DNA of 64,000 nucleotides from Algoriphagus sp. TR-M9 (GTDB lineage Bacteria > Bacteroidota > Bacteroidia > Cytophagales > Cyclobacteriaceae): NCBI RefSeq assembly GCF_027594545.1, contig NZ_CP115160.1, positions 402,501 to 466,500 on the forward strand, given 5' to 3'. The stretch's first letter is position 1, and the number at the start of each line of letters is the position of its first letter. The notes under the pieces were generated by a model. That model did not search any database. It was not told the origin of the DNA and was given only the letters and a program-made list of their open reading frames with translations. Shown piece after piece: positions 29,247-41,909 of this stretch. Both the position numbers and the translations under genes were made by a program.

Positions 29247-29276
29247 AAAAAGCACCTGTTTTCGCAGGCGCTTTTG
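29247..29276 (-). terminator. Terminator of the S41 peptidase gene
   Basis: Near-perfect hairpin AAAAGCACCTG / CAGGCGCTTTT with a 6-nt loop, 21 bp beyond the stop on the minus strand, followed there by a T-run. Confidence 0.82.
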
Positions 29277-29296
29277 TGGCGATAAGCGTGATTTGC

Positions 29297-30955
29297 TTAT
29301 TCCTCATTAACATTTGATTCGTGAAGGTCATTTGCCATGGCTATTCGATCGGCTTCATCAAATAATTTAAGCGCTTGCAAATAGACTTCGTTGATGTCGT
29401 TGACCACTTTGTAGAAAGCACTTTCGTCATACAGTTGTCGGCCTAAATGGGCCTTTACCAGTATTCTTAGGTATTCCTTAGACTTATTGAAGTCAGCGGC
29501 ATCGAAGTCCACTTTATTCTTTTTACCATATTCTACCAATTCATCTAGCATCGCATCACTTACCGTGTAGTCTGTATAGTATTCTGGGAAATCCATTCCT
29601 TCAAATTTCGCCTTGTTTTTATTGGCAAAGTCTAGCACAAATTCTCTAGCTGAGTTGGAATTGAAGATTTTACTCACGTAGGCAGAATTCATGGTGGTAT
29701 CCAAAGGAACGAAGTAGTCTGGCATGATTCCACCTCCACCATAAACCACGCGGCCTTTTTTGGTTTCATACTTCAGGCTGTCATTGAATTTGATGCTGTC
29801 TGCAGAGAAGAATTCCCCGTGCTCGTATCGGTTGATCCAATCTCGCTCATAGGCTTCGTAGTCTGCATCGTAAGGTTTTTGGATAGATCTACCGGATGGG
29901 GTGTAGTATCTCGCAATAGTCAATCGTAACTCCGCTCCGTCAGAAAGGTCAATCGGCATTTGTACCAATCCTTTTCCAAATGATCTTCTGCCCACGATCA
30001 GGCCGCGGTCATTGTCCTGAATAGCTCCGGCCAAAATCTCCGATGCGGAAGCAGAGCCTTCATTGACTAAAACAATGATAGATCCATTTTCGAAAACTCC
30101 TTCTCTAAAAGCAAAAGCCTTTTGGCTGTATTGATCTACTTTCCCTTGCTGAGAAACGATCAGATCCTTGTCGCCCAGAAGTTCATCAGCCATATTGATA
30201 GCAGCACCCATATAGCCGCCAGGATTGCCCTGAAGGTCTATGATCAGCTTTTTCATGCCCTTGCTTTGCAGGTCCAGAATTGACTCTTTGAACTCATCAT
30301 AAGTGGTGGCTGCAAAACGGGTGACTTTGATGTAACCAGTTTCATTGTCCACCATGTAAGAGGCATTAATGCTGTATTGAGGGATTTTATCGCGTGTGAT
30401 ATTGTACTCGATCAGATCCTTCTGGTTTTTTCTCTTGATGTCTATGACTACTTCAGAGCCTTTGGGGCCACGTAGTTTTTCAAACACATCTCGGTTAGTC
30501 ACACCTACACCGGCTACATTTTCTCCGTCCACGGTGATGATCTGGTCACCAGACTGTATCCCCAGTGCCTCGGACGGGCCACCGGTCAGCGGAGCCACTA
30601 CGTATATGGTATCTCTGATGATCCCAAATTCTACCCCAATACCGTCAAACTCTCCATCCAGCTGGGATTGGGCCAGCGAGGCATCCTTAGCAGGGATATA
30701 GCTGGAATGTGGATCAAGATGCTCGAGCATCTTATCTATGCCATATTCTACTAGTTCGGTGGTATTGACACTGTCCACATAGTCTCTGTTGACATAGGTC
30801 ATGATTTCCTGCAGCTTATAAAGTGCAGCTCTTAAGTCATTTTGATTTCCCTTAGGCTCGGCAAAGGTCGCACCGATCCAGATTCCTGCTGAAATGGCCA
30901 ATGCCAAGATAATAGGAAGTCTTATTTGGGATTTAGTATTTTTCGTCTCACTCAC
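29297..30955 (-). CDS. S41 family C-terminal processing peptidase
   Basis: Envelope serine protease of 552 residues. It has an N-terminal signal anchor (LPIILALAISAGIWIGATFA), a helical region, a PDZ domain (DGIGVEFGI through GVTNRDVFEKLRGPKG), and a tail-specific protease core. The catalytic Ser lies in NEGSASASEI and Lys in GRRSFGKGLVQMP, the usual Ser/Lys spacing. Such proteases trim C-termini of periplasmic proteins. It is divergent from the hemerythrin operon. Confidence 0.94.
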   Translation of the reverse strand: MSETKNTKSQIRLPIILALAISAGIWIGATFAEPKGNQNDLRAALYKLQEIMTYVNRDYVDSVNTTELVEYGIDKMLEHLDPHSSYIPAKDASLAQSQLDGEFDGIGVEFGIIRDTIYVVAPLTGGPSEALGIQSGDQIITVDGENVAGVGVTNRDVFEKLRGPKGSEVVIDIKRKNQKDLIEYNITRDKIPQYSINASYMVDNETGYIKVTRFAATTYDEFKESILDLQSKGMKKLIIDLQGNPGGYMGAAINMADELLGDKDLIVSQQGKVDQYSQKAFAFREGVFENGSIIVLVNEGSASASEILAGAIQDNDRGLIVGRRSFGKGLVQMPIDLSDGAELRLTIARYYTPSGRSIQKPYDADYEAYERDWINRYEHGEFFSADSIKFNDSLKYETKKGRVVYGGGGIMPDYFVPLDTTMNSAYVSKIFNSNSAREFVLDFANKNKAKFEGMDFPEYYTDYTVSDAMLDELVEYGKKNKVDFDAADFNKSKEYLRILVKAHLGRQLYDESAFYKVVNDINEVYLQALKLFDEADRIAMANDLHESNVNEE

Positions 30956-31110
30956 GGCTTTCTCTTTCAGTTGGTTATTTTGTTTTTCAATTCAGTAAAT
31001 TACTTCAAAATACCTGCAAATCGAAGGGTCTTTTGATAAAGCTAGTAAATGTTTATACGAGCGTGCAGGATATTGGCTAAATTTATTCCCCTTTTTTCTG
31101 TTAAAAAAAT

Positions 31111-31118
31111 TAATTTTG
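31111..31118 (+). promoter_or_regulatory. -7 element only four bases before a start codon
   Basis: TAATTTTG matches TAnnTTTG and is followed by CACC and then the ATG of the hemerythrin gene at 31123. A promoter here would give an almost leaderless transcript or indicate a later start. No -33 TTTG is seen at the usual distance. Confidence 0.4.
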
Positions 31119-31122
31119 CACC

Positions 31123-31881
31123 ATGCGAAAATCGGACGATTTTGAAAAAGCCCTCATAGGCGACTTAGTTTCTGAAAACTACGTCTTTGCTTCCGTCCTG
31201 CATTATTTTGGCATCAGCTTTTATCAGTATTCCTCTCATTCACTGGAAGTGGTATGCAAGAAACACAAGGTTCATTCCAGCCAGCTGATTACCGAGCTGG
31301 AATCCTGGGCCCAGCGCACAGAACCTACCAATGAGGAGCTTTTTTTGAATCCTATTGAAGTATTGGTAGCCTATCTCAAGAAAAAGCATTACTACTTTGT
31401 TCGTCAGGAACTTCCTTTTCTCTCCAATATTATCTCTGGTATCAATCCAGAGCCTCAGTTTGCCAGTTTAATGGCTGACCTGAGAATCATGTTTCCACTA
31501 TTTGTTGAAGACTTCATTCATCATATTCATGAGGAGGAGAGCCGCCTGTTTAAGCGGATAGAGCTGCTTCAGGATATAGAAAACAACCGGTTCTCCCTGC
31601 AAGATGCAATGACCATCATCGAACGGGATCCTATACAGCTATTGGCAGATCAGCACGAAATCCACGATGATGAAATGGAAGGCATACGTAAGCTGACCAT
31701 GGACTATACCCTAGATCAGAGTGCGCCCCTGACTATGAAAGTGCTCTATCATGAATTGCAGGACTTTGAAAAAGAGCTGAAAATCCATGCGAAAATCGAG
31801 GATGATCTGCTATTTCCAAAGGCTGTAGAGTTGGAGCGGGAGGTACTTCGTCAGATCAAGAAAAAAATCCAAAGAAACTGA
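31123..31881 (+). CDS. Hemerythrin-domain protein, RIC/ScdA-like with degenerate N-terminal motif
   Basis: A 252-residue protein. The C-terminal part has hemerythrin-like helices with metal-ligand patterns HHIHEEESRLF, HEIHDDEMEGI and HELQDFEKELKIHAKIEDD. The N-terminal segment HYFGISFYQYSSHSLEVVC aligns with the ScdA_N region of iron-sulfur repair proteins, but the usual cysteine pair is replaced by YQYSS. A role in di-iron or NO/oxidative-stress chemistry is inferred. It is the first of four overlapping genes with ruvX, def and a nitrilase-like gene. Confidence 0.78.
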   Translation: MRKSDDFEKALIGDLVSENYVFASVLHYFGISFYQYSSHSLEVVCKKHKVHSSQLITELESWAQRTEPTNEELFLNPIEVLVAYLKKKHYYFVRQELPFLSNIISGINPEPQFASLMADLRIMFPLFVEDFIHHIHEEESRLFKRIELLQDIENNRFSLQDAMTIIERDPIQLLADQHEIHDDEMEGIRKLTMDYTLDQSAPLTMKVLYHELQDFEKELKIHAKIEDDLLFPKAVELEREVLRQIKKKIQRN

Positions 31882-32294
31882 TGCCCAGAATACTCGCTAT
31901 AGATTTGGGAACCAAAAGAACCGGTTTGGCTGTTACCGACCCGTTGAAAATGCTGGCAAACCCACTTGAAACCATAGAGACTGCAGCATTGCTGTCCTAC
32001 CTCAAGAGCTATTGCCAAAAAGAGGAAGTGGATACCTTGGTACTGGGATATCCCACCCGTCTCAATGGTCAGGACAATGAAATGACGCCCAAAGTACTTC
32101 AAATGAAAGATAAGCTTATAGCTGCTTTCCCAGATAAAAAAATCGAACTGGTAGATGAGCGCTTCACTTCGCGGATGGCCATGCAAAGCATGATCACCAT
32201 GGGTAGCAAAAAGAAGGACCGGAAAGAAAAGGCCGGAAACCTGGACAAGGTGAGCGCTGCAATTATTCTACAATCCTATTTAGAAAAACAATGA
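31881..32294 (+). CDS. ruvX: Putative pre-16S rRNA nuclease / Holliday junction resolvase-like protein
   Basis: YqgF/RuvX family, 137 residues, RNase H-like fold. Visible motifs are ILAIDLGTKRTGLAV, VLGYPTRLNGQDNEMT, LVDERFTSRMA and the C-terminal DKVSAAIILQSYL with the final acidic residue. In E. coli the protein is linked to 16S rRNA 5' maturation. The start codon overlaps the preceding stop by one base (TGATG), which suggests translational coupling. Confidence 0.94.
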   Translation: MPRILAIDLGTKRTGLAVTDPLKMLANPLETIETAALLSYLKSYCQKEEVDTLVLGYPTRLNGQDNEMTPKVLQMKDKLIAAFPDKKIELVDERFTSRMAMQSMITMGSKKKDRKEKAGNLDKVSAAIILQSYLEKQ

Positions 32295-32845
32295 TATATC
32301 CTATAGTTGCTTATGGTAATCCCATTCTGAAAAAAGAAGCAGAGGAGATTACCGAAGGAACCGAGCTAGATGAGCTGATCAAAAGTATGTTTGCCACCAT
32401 GGACCATGCCAGCGGCGTGGGCTTGGCCGCTCCGCAAATCAATCAGGGAATCAGTCTTTTTGTAATTGATAGCACCTTGATGCTGGATGAGGACGATGAG
32501 GAAAAAGGAATCCGTAGAGCCTTTATCAACCCAGTGATACTCGAAGAGTATGGAGACGACTACAGCTTCGAAGAGGGCTGCTTGAGTATTCCAGACGTGC
32601 GGGCAGAAATCACCCGACCAGAATCCCTGACAATTGAGTATTTTGATGAAAACTGGAACCTGAAAGAAGAGGAGTTTTCTGGTATGACAGCCCGGGTGAT
32701 CCAGCACGAGTTTGACCATCTGGAGGGGATTCTTTTCATTGATTACTTAAAAGGCCTCAAAAAGCGTCTTGTAAAGTCAAAACTAATAGATGTCAGCAAG
32801 GGCAAAGTGTCCACTGATTATAGAATGATTTACCCTACCAGATGA
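32291..32845 (+). CDS. def: Peptide deformylase
   Basis: Removes the formyl group from N-terminal Met of new proteins. The 184 residues carry all three metal-site motifs: GVGLAAPQ, EEGCLSIPD (Cys ligand) and QHEFDHLEG (two His ligands and catalytic Glu). It overlaps ruvX by four bases (ATGA), within an overlapping four-gene operon. Confidence 0.97.
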   Translation: MIYPIVAYGNPILKKEAEEITEGTELDELIKSMFATMDHASGVGLAAPQINQGISLFVIDSTLMLDEDDEEKGIRRAFINPVILEEYGDDYSFEEGCLSIPDVRAEITRPESLTIEYFDENWNLKEEEFSGMTARVIQHEFDHLEGILFIDYLKGLKKRLVKSKLIDVSKGKVSTDYRMIYPTR

Positions 32846-33639
32846 TAAAATCACCAAAGCTCTCCATTGCACTAGTTCAGACGGATCTCCACTGGAAAGA
32901 TAAGGTGGCAAACCTGGCCATGCTAGAGGAGAAGCTTTGGGGCATGGAGGAGCAGGTGGATTTGATTATACTTCCCGAAATGTTTCCCACGGGATTCTCT
33001 ATGGATGCGGAGGAACTGGCCGAACCCATGAATCTTACCGTATGCAGGTGGCTTCGTCAGATGGCTTCGCAAAAGAAGGCCTATATCACCGGAAGCGCCA
33101 TTATTAAAACGGAGGAAGGCTTTGTCAACCGTCTGCTATGGGTGAGTCCCGAAGGAATGATCCAGCACTATGATAAGCGGCATTTGTTTAGGATGGCGAA
33201 GGAAGAGCAGACTTTTGCTGCCGGGCTGAGGCAACCGATTTTTGAGCTGAATGGCTGGAGAGTCTGTCCACAGGTTTGCTATGATATGAGATTTCCCGTT
33301 TGGTCTAGAAATAGAACCCTAGATGGAAAGCTTGCCTATGACTTGATTTTTTATGTAGCCTCTTGGCCAGCAGCTAGAATATCAGCTTGGGATGCGCTTT
33401 TGCCTGCTCGGGCGATTGAAAATTTGGCATATTCCATAGGTGTCAACCGGGTCAAAGCAGACGGCAATGGGGTCATGTACAACGGTCACTCAGCCGCTTA
33501 CGATTACAAAGGGAATCAGCTTGAGTATATGGGGGAAGAGGATAAGATCGCCCTGGTACATCTAGACGCTGAAGAGCTGGAGGCCTTTCGTCAGAAATTT
33601 CCTGCTTGGATGGATTCGGATGATTTCTTGATCAAATAA
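32842..33639 (+). CDS. Nitrilase-superfamily amidohydrolase (omega-amidase-like)
   Basis: Carbon-nitrogen hydrolase of 265 residues with the Glu-Lys-Cys triad: E in LPEMFPTGFSM, K in HYDKRHLF, C in VCYDMRFPVWSRN. The sequence resembles the YafV/Nit2 group that hydrolyses alpha-ketoglutaramate-type amides; substrate is inferred. It is the last gene of the operon and overlaps def by four bases. Confidence 0.88.
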   Translation: MIKSPKLSIALVQTDLHWKDKVANLAMLEEKLWGMEEQVDLIILPEMFPTGFSMDAEELAEPMNLTVCRWLRQMASQKKAYITGSAIIKTEEGFVNRLLWVSPEGMIQHYDKRHLFRMAKEEQTFAAGLRQPIFELNGWRVCPQVCYDMRFPVWSRNRTLDGKLAYDLIFYVASWPAARISAWDALLPARAIENLAYSIGVNRVKADGNGVMYNGHSAAYDYKGNQLEYMGEEDKIALVHLDAEELEAFRQKFPAWMDSDDFLIK

Positions 33640-33677
33640 TGCATTTTTCACTCGCTCAGGACTTTATGCGAGCGGAA

Positions 33678-33707
33678 TTTGAAACAAGGATATTTTGCGT
33701 ATTTTAG
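33678..33707 (+). promoter_or_regulatory. Candidate promoter of the isocitrate dehydrogenase gene
   Basis: TTTG at 33678-33681 and TATTTTAG at 33700-33707 with an 18-bp spacer; the -7 element has one mismatch. It would give a leader of about 115 nt. Confidence 0.45.
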
Positions 33708-33815
33708 CCGCGATATTTTAAGACCCTGTTTCTCTTTTTATACTCCATTTTAATAGTCAAATGGAACAGATCTCCATAGGTCGCTAGAAGATTCAGGGTG
33801 AAACAAGCCTTTTGA

Positions 33816-36059
<2,244 letters not shown>

Positions 36060-36080
36060 GAGGAAATTCGATAAAATTAG

Positions 36081-36115
36081 AAAGCCATCTGACCATTGTG
36101 TTGGATGGCTTTTTT
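36081..36115 (+). terminator. Terminator of icd
   Basis: Hairpin AAGCCATC / GATGGCTT with a T-run, 22 bp after the stop. Confidence 0.85.
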
Positions 36116-36172
36116 CGATTGCGGAGAGCTTAGACAACCTTCTGCCCCGTTTTGTCGCAATCCCAAATCCAA

Positions 36173-37048
36173 TCATTCCTCCTCAAAACTCACGCCATTT
36201 GCCCGCATAAACTCCTTGATTACTGAGACGTGAATGCATTCACCCAGATGGATAAAAGCGTAGTCATTCACTTTTTTGGCTTTGCCATGGGCAATGATCG
36301 CTTTTTCTTCAATATCAAATCCTAAGTGTAAATGCTTGGTTCGGCTCTGCATGCCACAGACTTTTCCCTTGGCATCGAAAAGCGGTCCGCCACTTTGACC
36401 TCTGAGTCCAGGGGTGCTCATTTCCATTCCATAGACTTTTCCGTTTTTGTCTCCCAGAAATCGGGTAAGCATGCCGTCTATGGGAAACCTGGGCGATCGC
36501 TTGTTTCCAGTATTGGTCCATTCCAAACATTGGTTCTGAGTGTTCAATTGATAGTTGGAAAACTCAGGAAAGGGAAATCCCAGCCTGCACAACATTGCCC
36601 CGGGATGGATGTCTGAATGGTCTTTTTTGAATTTCGGAACATTCGTAAAGAGTGTCTTTTCGAAGCCTTCGAATTTGATCAGGGCCAAGTCGTATTCCGG
36701 GTGAAGGAAGAACTTCATGTTTTTGATCTGATCCACACAATCCACAAAAGTGATTCGCATTTCTGAGGTGGAGTCAGATTTTAAGCCTAGCTTTTTTGCC
36801 AATGCTGAGCGCTGTCCTCCGCTTGAGTTCTTACCTTGCTGTAGAAAGGAATGGTATCGTTGATTGATTTTGTCGGCTTGGGAAAGCCATTGTGCTACAT
36901 GTTTGCAGGTCAGTGCATAGCCTTCTTGGTTTACAAAAAAAAGAGTCGCAGCACCGCGTTCGATTTGGGTACTTCCAAATTTTCTGGAGATAGAATGTAT
37001 CGCCCGGGTGTATCCGGCAGTTTCGAGAATTGCTTTTTCAAACATCAA
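36173..37048 (-). CDS. Trypsin-like serine protease without signal peptide
   Basis: A 291-residue chymotrypsin-fold protease. The triad is visible: His in GYALTCKHVAQWL, Asp in HPEYDLALIKF, Ser in GLRGQSGGPLFD. It has no PDZ domain and no signal peptide (it starts MMFEKAILETAGYTRAI), so it is probably cytoplasmic, unlike DegP/HtrA. The target is unknown. It is a lone gene convergent with icd. Confidence 0.85.
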   Translation of the reverse strand: MMFEKAILETAGYTRAIHSISRKFGSTQIERGAATLFFVNQEGYALTCKHVAQWLSQADKINQRYHSFLQQGKNSSGGQRSALAKKLGLKSDSTSEMRITFVDCVDQIKNMKFFLHPEYDLALIKFEGFEKTLFTNVPKFKKDHSDIHPGAMLCRLGFPFPEFSNYQLNTQNQCLEWTNTGNKRSPRFPIDGMLTRFLGDKNGKVYGMEMSTPGLRGQSGGPLFDAKGKVCGMQSRTKHLHLGFDIEEKAIIAHGKAKKVNDYAFIHLGECIHVSVIKEFMRANGVSFEEE

Positions 37049-37175
37049 AAATGGGGTAAGTGAGACTTTAAATTAGAAAAATGGATCGGGAAAGAAGTGT
37101 TTTTTCACTTTTTAAGAAAATTCTGTTTCTGAAATCGATTGAATTTCCAATGTTTGCCCCAGTGCTCAAAGATAG

Positions 37176-38298
<1,123 letters not shown>

Positions 38299-38341
38299 CA
38301 TTGCTTCACCCCTGCGCCACAAGGGTGTTTAGTAAAAAAAT

Positions 38342-38373
38342 AAGTCATTCACGTTAAGTGAATGGCTTTTTTT
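38342..38373 (+). terminator. Terminator of gapA
   Basis: Hairpin AAGTCATTCAC-GTTAA-GTGAATGGCTT with a T-run, 44 bp after the stop. Confidence 0.85.
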
Positions 38374-38478
38374 ATTGGGGTCTTTAAGTACAAGTTTTTT
38401 AGGATTGATTTTACGAAATGACAGGTGCTGCATGCTAATTACGGGTGCAATCATTAAACCTGTTCACTGCTACTGATG

Positions 38479-41037
38479 CTACTTTTTGATTTTCTGTACC
38501 CGCATCAGATCGTCTGTTGCCTGAAGGATTTTGTTTTTCAAGATAGGATTGTAGTCAGGGTTAGATTTCCAGAACGCTGCAAGGATTTTAGCAGCTTCTG
38601 GCGATGAGTATTGTCCTAGGGTCGCAGCTATCCACCTTTTAGGAAAGAAGATGTCTCCTGTTTTCTGAATGTCTTCCAGAAGTTGTAAGGCTAGTGGGAG
38701 GTACACGATCGCTGCTTCCTGGCGCAAAGGATGATGAATATAGCCGCAGGCGGAAAGTACCCAGGACTCTTTTTCACGCATACTTGCCCTAGCAAAAGAC
38801 TGGAAAAGTGTGGCACGTTCACCCTCATTTTGTGATAAAGCCGGCAAGAGAAAATCAAAGCGGGCCAGCTTGTCAGGGTTGCTAATTCTACTCCTTTCCT
38901 CAGTCAGTATTTCATCTGATTTGGAATGGCCGTAAAGAGCCAGATCCATTGCTAGGCTGGTGAAATTGTCCGGGTTTAGTTTCAGGTCTTTGATTTTATG
39001 ACCTTTCTTCCAGACTTTATACAAACGCTCCTGTCCGGCAGGAGAATAGGCAATTCCGCTATAAAGCGCGAAGATCGTTTTCTTCAAGTTAGTTGGAAGA
39101 TCCTGATGCAATTGATTCCAAAGTTGCTTTTCCAAGGCAGGTAAAACTTGTTTACGTTGCTCTTTTGTGAGGTAGTTCCAGAAAATACTGTTGAGTTCTC
39201 CAGAAATCAAGCGTGCAAGAATCTCATTTTGCTCTGCAGCAATTCCTTTTTGGAAAGTTTCAAAAGCCAGAATTGGAGCAATATTACCTGATAGGGTGTT
39301 TTCATATAGGTTGATGTAAGACTGTCCTCGCATCACCTCGTCTTTCAAAGATGAGATGTTTATCAATGATGATTGATCTATAGGAAAAACGCCATATCCT
39401 AAGCCATTGCTATTGTAAAGAATGGCTGTAGGTTGTTTCTCGCCTATTGCTTCTTTCAGATCCAGCGTTTTATCTTCCATCGCCACTGAAAAGGTTTTAA
39501 TCCCGTCTTTATAGAAAAAGGAAATGTCGAAAAGCTGGGGCCAAACTTTATCCGATCCATCTTCTGCTTTTTGTGTGATCACAAAGGAGCTGATTGTCCC
39601 GTCTTCACCAAGTTCTATTTTGTCTGAAAGAATAGGTCTGCCGGATTGATTTACCCAGACTTCGCTCCATTGCTGAAGGTTTATTTCTGTATTTTCATCC
39701 AAAATCTCAACAAGGGCATTCCAGTCTGCATTTCCATTTGCGTAGGTCTTGATGTATTGCTGTATGCCTTTCTGAAATTCCTTTTCCCCCATGGCGGTTT
39801 CCAGCTGTCTCATCATGATGGGGGCTTTGTCATAGATGATGCTACCATATAATGAGCCAGCGTCCTTCAGATTGGTTAAATTCTGTCGAATTGGGTTGGT
39901 TCCTTTGGTGCGGTCTTCTCCATAAGCGGAAGGGTAGTGATTGGTAAGAAAAGAAAGCTCGTGATTGATCTCGGGATATGTGGGGTTGACAAGTTTCCCG
40001 GCCATGAAATTTGCAAAAACCTCTTTCATCCAAACGTCCTCAAACCAATCCATGGTCACCAGATCCCCGAACCACATGTGGGCCGTTTCATGTCCTATCA
40101 GTTTTGCTCTGCTGAGCAATTGGGAATCGGTAGCATTTTCATCCAGAAAAAGTGAGGATTCCCGGTACTGAATAGCTCCCACATGCTCCATTCCCCCGTA
40201 TTGGAAAATGGGAATGGTGGCAAAATCGAGTTTTTGAAATGGGAAAGGGTAAGCAGTGTACTCCTCCAAAAAGTCCTTAGCTTTTTGATGTAACCTGAAA
40301 AGCTCAGGGATGCTAGCTGCAATTTTTTCAGGGTTGGTTTCCCGGTAAAGCATTTTCTGTGGGAAATCAGCGGTTACTTCCGCTTCTTCAAATTTTCCGG
40401 CCACAAAAGAAAATAGGTAGGTGCTCATTAAGTCAGACTTAGCAAACTGGTGAGCAGTAAGTTCACCATCCTGAGAGGAATCTATTATTGGTGCACTAGC
40501 CAGGACTTTCCACGTGTTGGGTGCGGATAGGGTCAAGGTGTAGTTGGCTTTCAGATTGGGTTGATCAAAACAAGGGAATAGCGTGCTGGCCCGATCGGGG
40601 ACTAGCAGGGTATAGAGAAAGTCCTCATTTCGGTTTAGAGAAAGTTCTCCAGCGATGAATTCAATTGAAATAGAGTTAAGTCCTTGAAGTAAAGCGGTCT
40701 TTGGAATGACCAAATGCTGATTTCTATGATCAATAGGTGTGGCGGTACCGTTTACGATTAGTGATTTTAGATTCTTAGAATTTTCATTGAAATCCAAAAT
40801 CAAGGGGTGGGTAAGGTCAGAAATTTTGACTTCTAGGGTCAAACTTGCAGGTATAGGATCAGCTTTCTTCTCCGGGATTTTAAAGTTTAGCTGATAATGA
40901 ATGTCGGATACCTGGTGTTTTCTAAACTTCGCCAAGTCTACTGAAATACCGGCATCATAAAAGTGCTCGTCCGAGACGGATTGTTGGCAAGCGCTTGCTA
41001 AAATCAAAATGCAAAAGATCAAGAGCAGGTTTTTCAT
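38479..41037 (-). CDS. M1 family aminopeptidase lipoprotein
   Basis: Envelope aminopeptidase N-like enzyme of 852 residues. The start giving MKNLLLIFCILILASAC places a lipobox (LASAC) at the right distance; longer in-frame starts would run toward the upstream gene and hide it. Motifs are GGMEHVGAIQYR, HETAHMWFGDLV (HExxH) and WMKEVFANFMA (third zinc ligand). An ERAP1-like C-terminal helical domain follows. It probably cleaves N-terminal residues from peptides in the periplasm. Confidence 0.92.
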   Translation of the reverse strand: MKNLLLIFCILILASACQQSVSDEHFYDAGISVDLAKFRKHQVSDIHYQLNFKIPEKKADPIPASLTLEVKISDLTHPLILDFNENSKNLKSLIVNGTATPIDHRNQHLVIPKTALLQGLNSISIEFIAGELSLNRNEDFLYTLLVPDRASTLFPCFDQPNLKANYTLTLSAPNTWKVLASAPIIDSSQDGELTAHQFAKSDLMSTYLFSFVAGKFEEAEVTADFPQKMLYRETNPEKIAASIPELFRLHQKAKDFLEEYTAYPFPFQKLDFATIPIFQYGGMEHVGAIQYRESSLFLDENATDSQLLSRAKLIGHETAHMWFGDLVTMDWFEDVWMKEVFANFMAGKLVNPTYPEINHELSFLTNHYPSAYGEDRTKGTNPIRQNLTNLKDAGSLYGSIIYDKAPIMMRQLETAMGEKEFQKGIQQYIKTYANGNADWNALVEILDENTEINLQQWSEVWVNQSGRPILSDKIELGEDGTISSFVITQKAEDGSDKVWPQLFDISFFYKDGIKTFSVAMEDKTLDLKEAIGEKQPTAILYNSNGLGYGVFPIDQSSLINISSLKDEVMRGQSYINLYENTLSGNIAPILAFETFQKGIAAEQNEILARLISGELNSIFWNYLTKEQRKQVLPALEKQLWNQLHQDLPTNLKKTIFALYSGIAYSPAGQERLYKVWKKGHKIKDLKLNPDNFTSLAMDLALYGHSKSDEILTEERSRISNPDKLARFDFLLPALSQNEGERATLFQSFARASMREKESWVLSACGYIHHPLRQEAAIVYLPLALQLLEDIQKTGDIFFPKRWIAATLGQYSSPEAAKILAAFWKSNPDYNPILKNKILQATDDLMRVQKIKK

Positions 41038-41099
41038 GCTCAAGAATCTGGATTTACGAGTAGATAAACAAGTTTTTTCCTTTCTGCGGAGGTATGAAG

Positions 41100-41825
41100 T
41101 TATAGTCTGGTCACGTCTGACTTTTTGATGTAGGCGCTCTTGTTTTTCCAATCCACTTCATACCAGATGTCTTTGCTTGACTTGATGTGTACTCGGTGCC
41201 CGGGCTCTACTTGATCCACTAGGTCCCCACCAGCAGAGGGCTTGCTTACTATGTAGGTAGGGCTGCTAGTGATAAGGCCGGTTTTTGGACCATTTAGAAA
41301 ATTATTGGCCAGAAAAGTAAGGACTAATAACATGAGGGTAGGCCAGTAAGTTTGTTTTTTGTCTTCCTTCCTACCTGTCCACCAGATGGCAATAATAGAT
41401 ATCAGCAAGAAGAAGGCCAGCGTACCTACGATGTAGTCCTGGTATTCAGTAAGAAAAATAAAGAAGCGTTGGCCATCACTTACTTCATAACCTACAAGTT
41501 GATTTTGACCGGTCAGGCTTTTGATTTTTGTAATCACTTGAGGGTTTGGCGAGATGTCATAATACTTGGTGAGGTAGAGTGTGGCCTGCTCATGATCTCC
41601 TATGCCTTCAGTGATAAATGCCATTTTGAGGAGCATAGCAGGAGAATAGATGCCATCCTCGAAGTTGGATGAATAAATTTCCATGGCTTCTTTGTAGCTC
41701 CTTTGGTCAAACAAAGAATCTGCTTTTTCTAGGCTGATTGCATCTGCTTGACAATGAATACTTTGCAAGGATATTGATAAAAATATCAAAAGTTTTGTAA
41801 GAAAGATTGATTTCACGTTTGGCAT
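41100..41825 (-). CDS. TPR and SH3-like domain membrane protein (BatE-like architecture)
   Basis: A 241-residue protein with an N-terminal signal peptide, TPR-type helices at about residues 30-95, two membrane segments near residues 130-170 (YIVGTLAFFLLISIIAIWW and WPTLMLLVLTFLANNF), and a C-terminal bacterial SH3-like domain (GHRVHIKSSKDIWYEVDW). The order resembles BatE of aerotolerance operons, but no other bat genes are adjacent. Its start region overlaps the -33 element of the divergent tRNA promoter. Confidence 0.7.
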   Translation of the reverse strand: MPNVKSIFLTKLLIFLSISLQSIHCQADAISLEKADSLFDQRSYKEAMEIYSSNFEDGIYSPAMLLKMAFITEGIGDHEQATLYLTKYYDISPNPQVITKIKSLTGQNQLVGYEVSDGQRFFIFLTEYQDYIVGTLAFFLLISIIAIWWTGRKEDKKQTYWPTLMLLVLTFLANNFLNGPKTGLITSSPTYIVSKPSAGGDLVDQVEPGHRVHIKSSKDIWYEVDWKNKSAYIKKSDVTRL

Positions 41826-41849
41826 TTAAGAATTGTCCTCTTATTTTTG
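41818..41849 (+). promoter_or_regulatory. Strong promoter reading into the tRNA array
   Basis: TTTG at 41818-41821, 20-bp spacer, TATTTTTG at 41842-41849. It is a full match to the Bacteroidota consensus, one of the two best in the window, about 110 bp before the first tRNA-like unit. Confidence 0.75.
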
Positions 41850-41909
41850 CAGTCCAATTACGGTAATGATCTGGCAAAAAGCAAGGCCAAGAAGTCGATT
41901 TGAAAAGTT

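Noticed and set aside
41038..41151. 38-residue N-terminal extension of the M1 lipoprotein
   Set aside because: It would bury the lipobox and overlap the upstream gene.
41100..41825. Member of a bat aerotolerance operon
   Set aside because: Domain order fits BatE, but none of BatA-D or the MoxR gene is adjacent.
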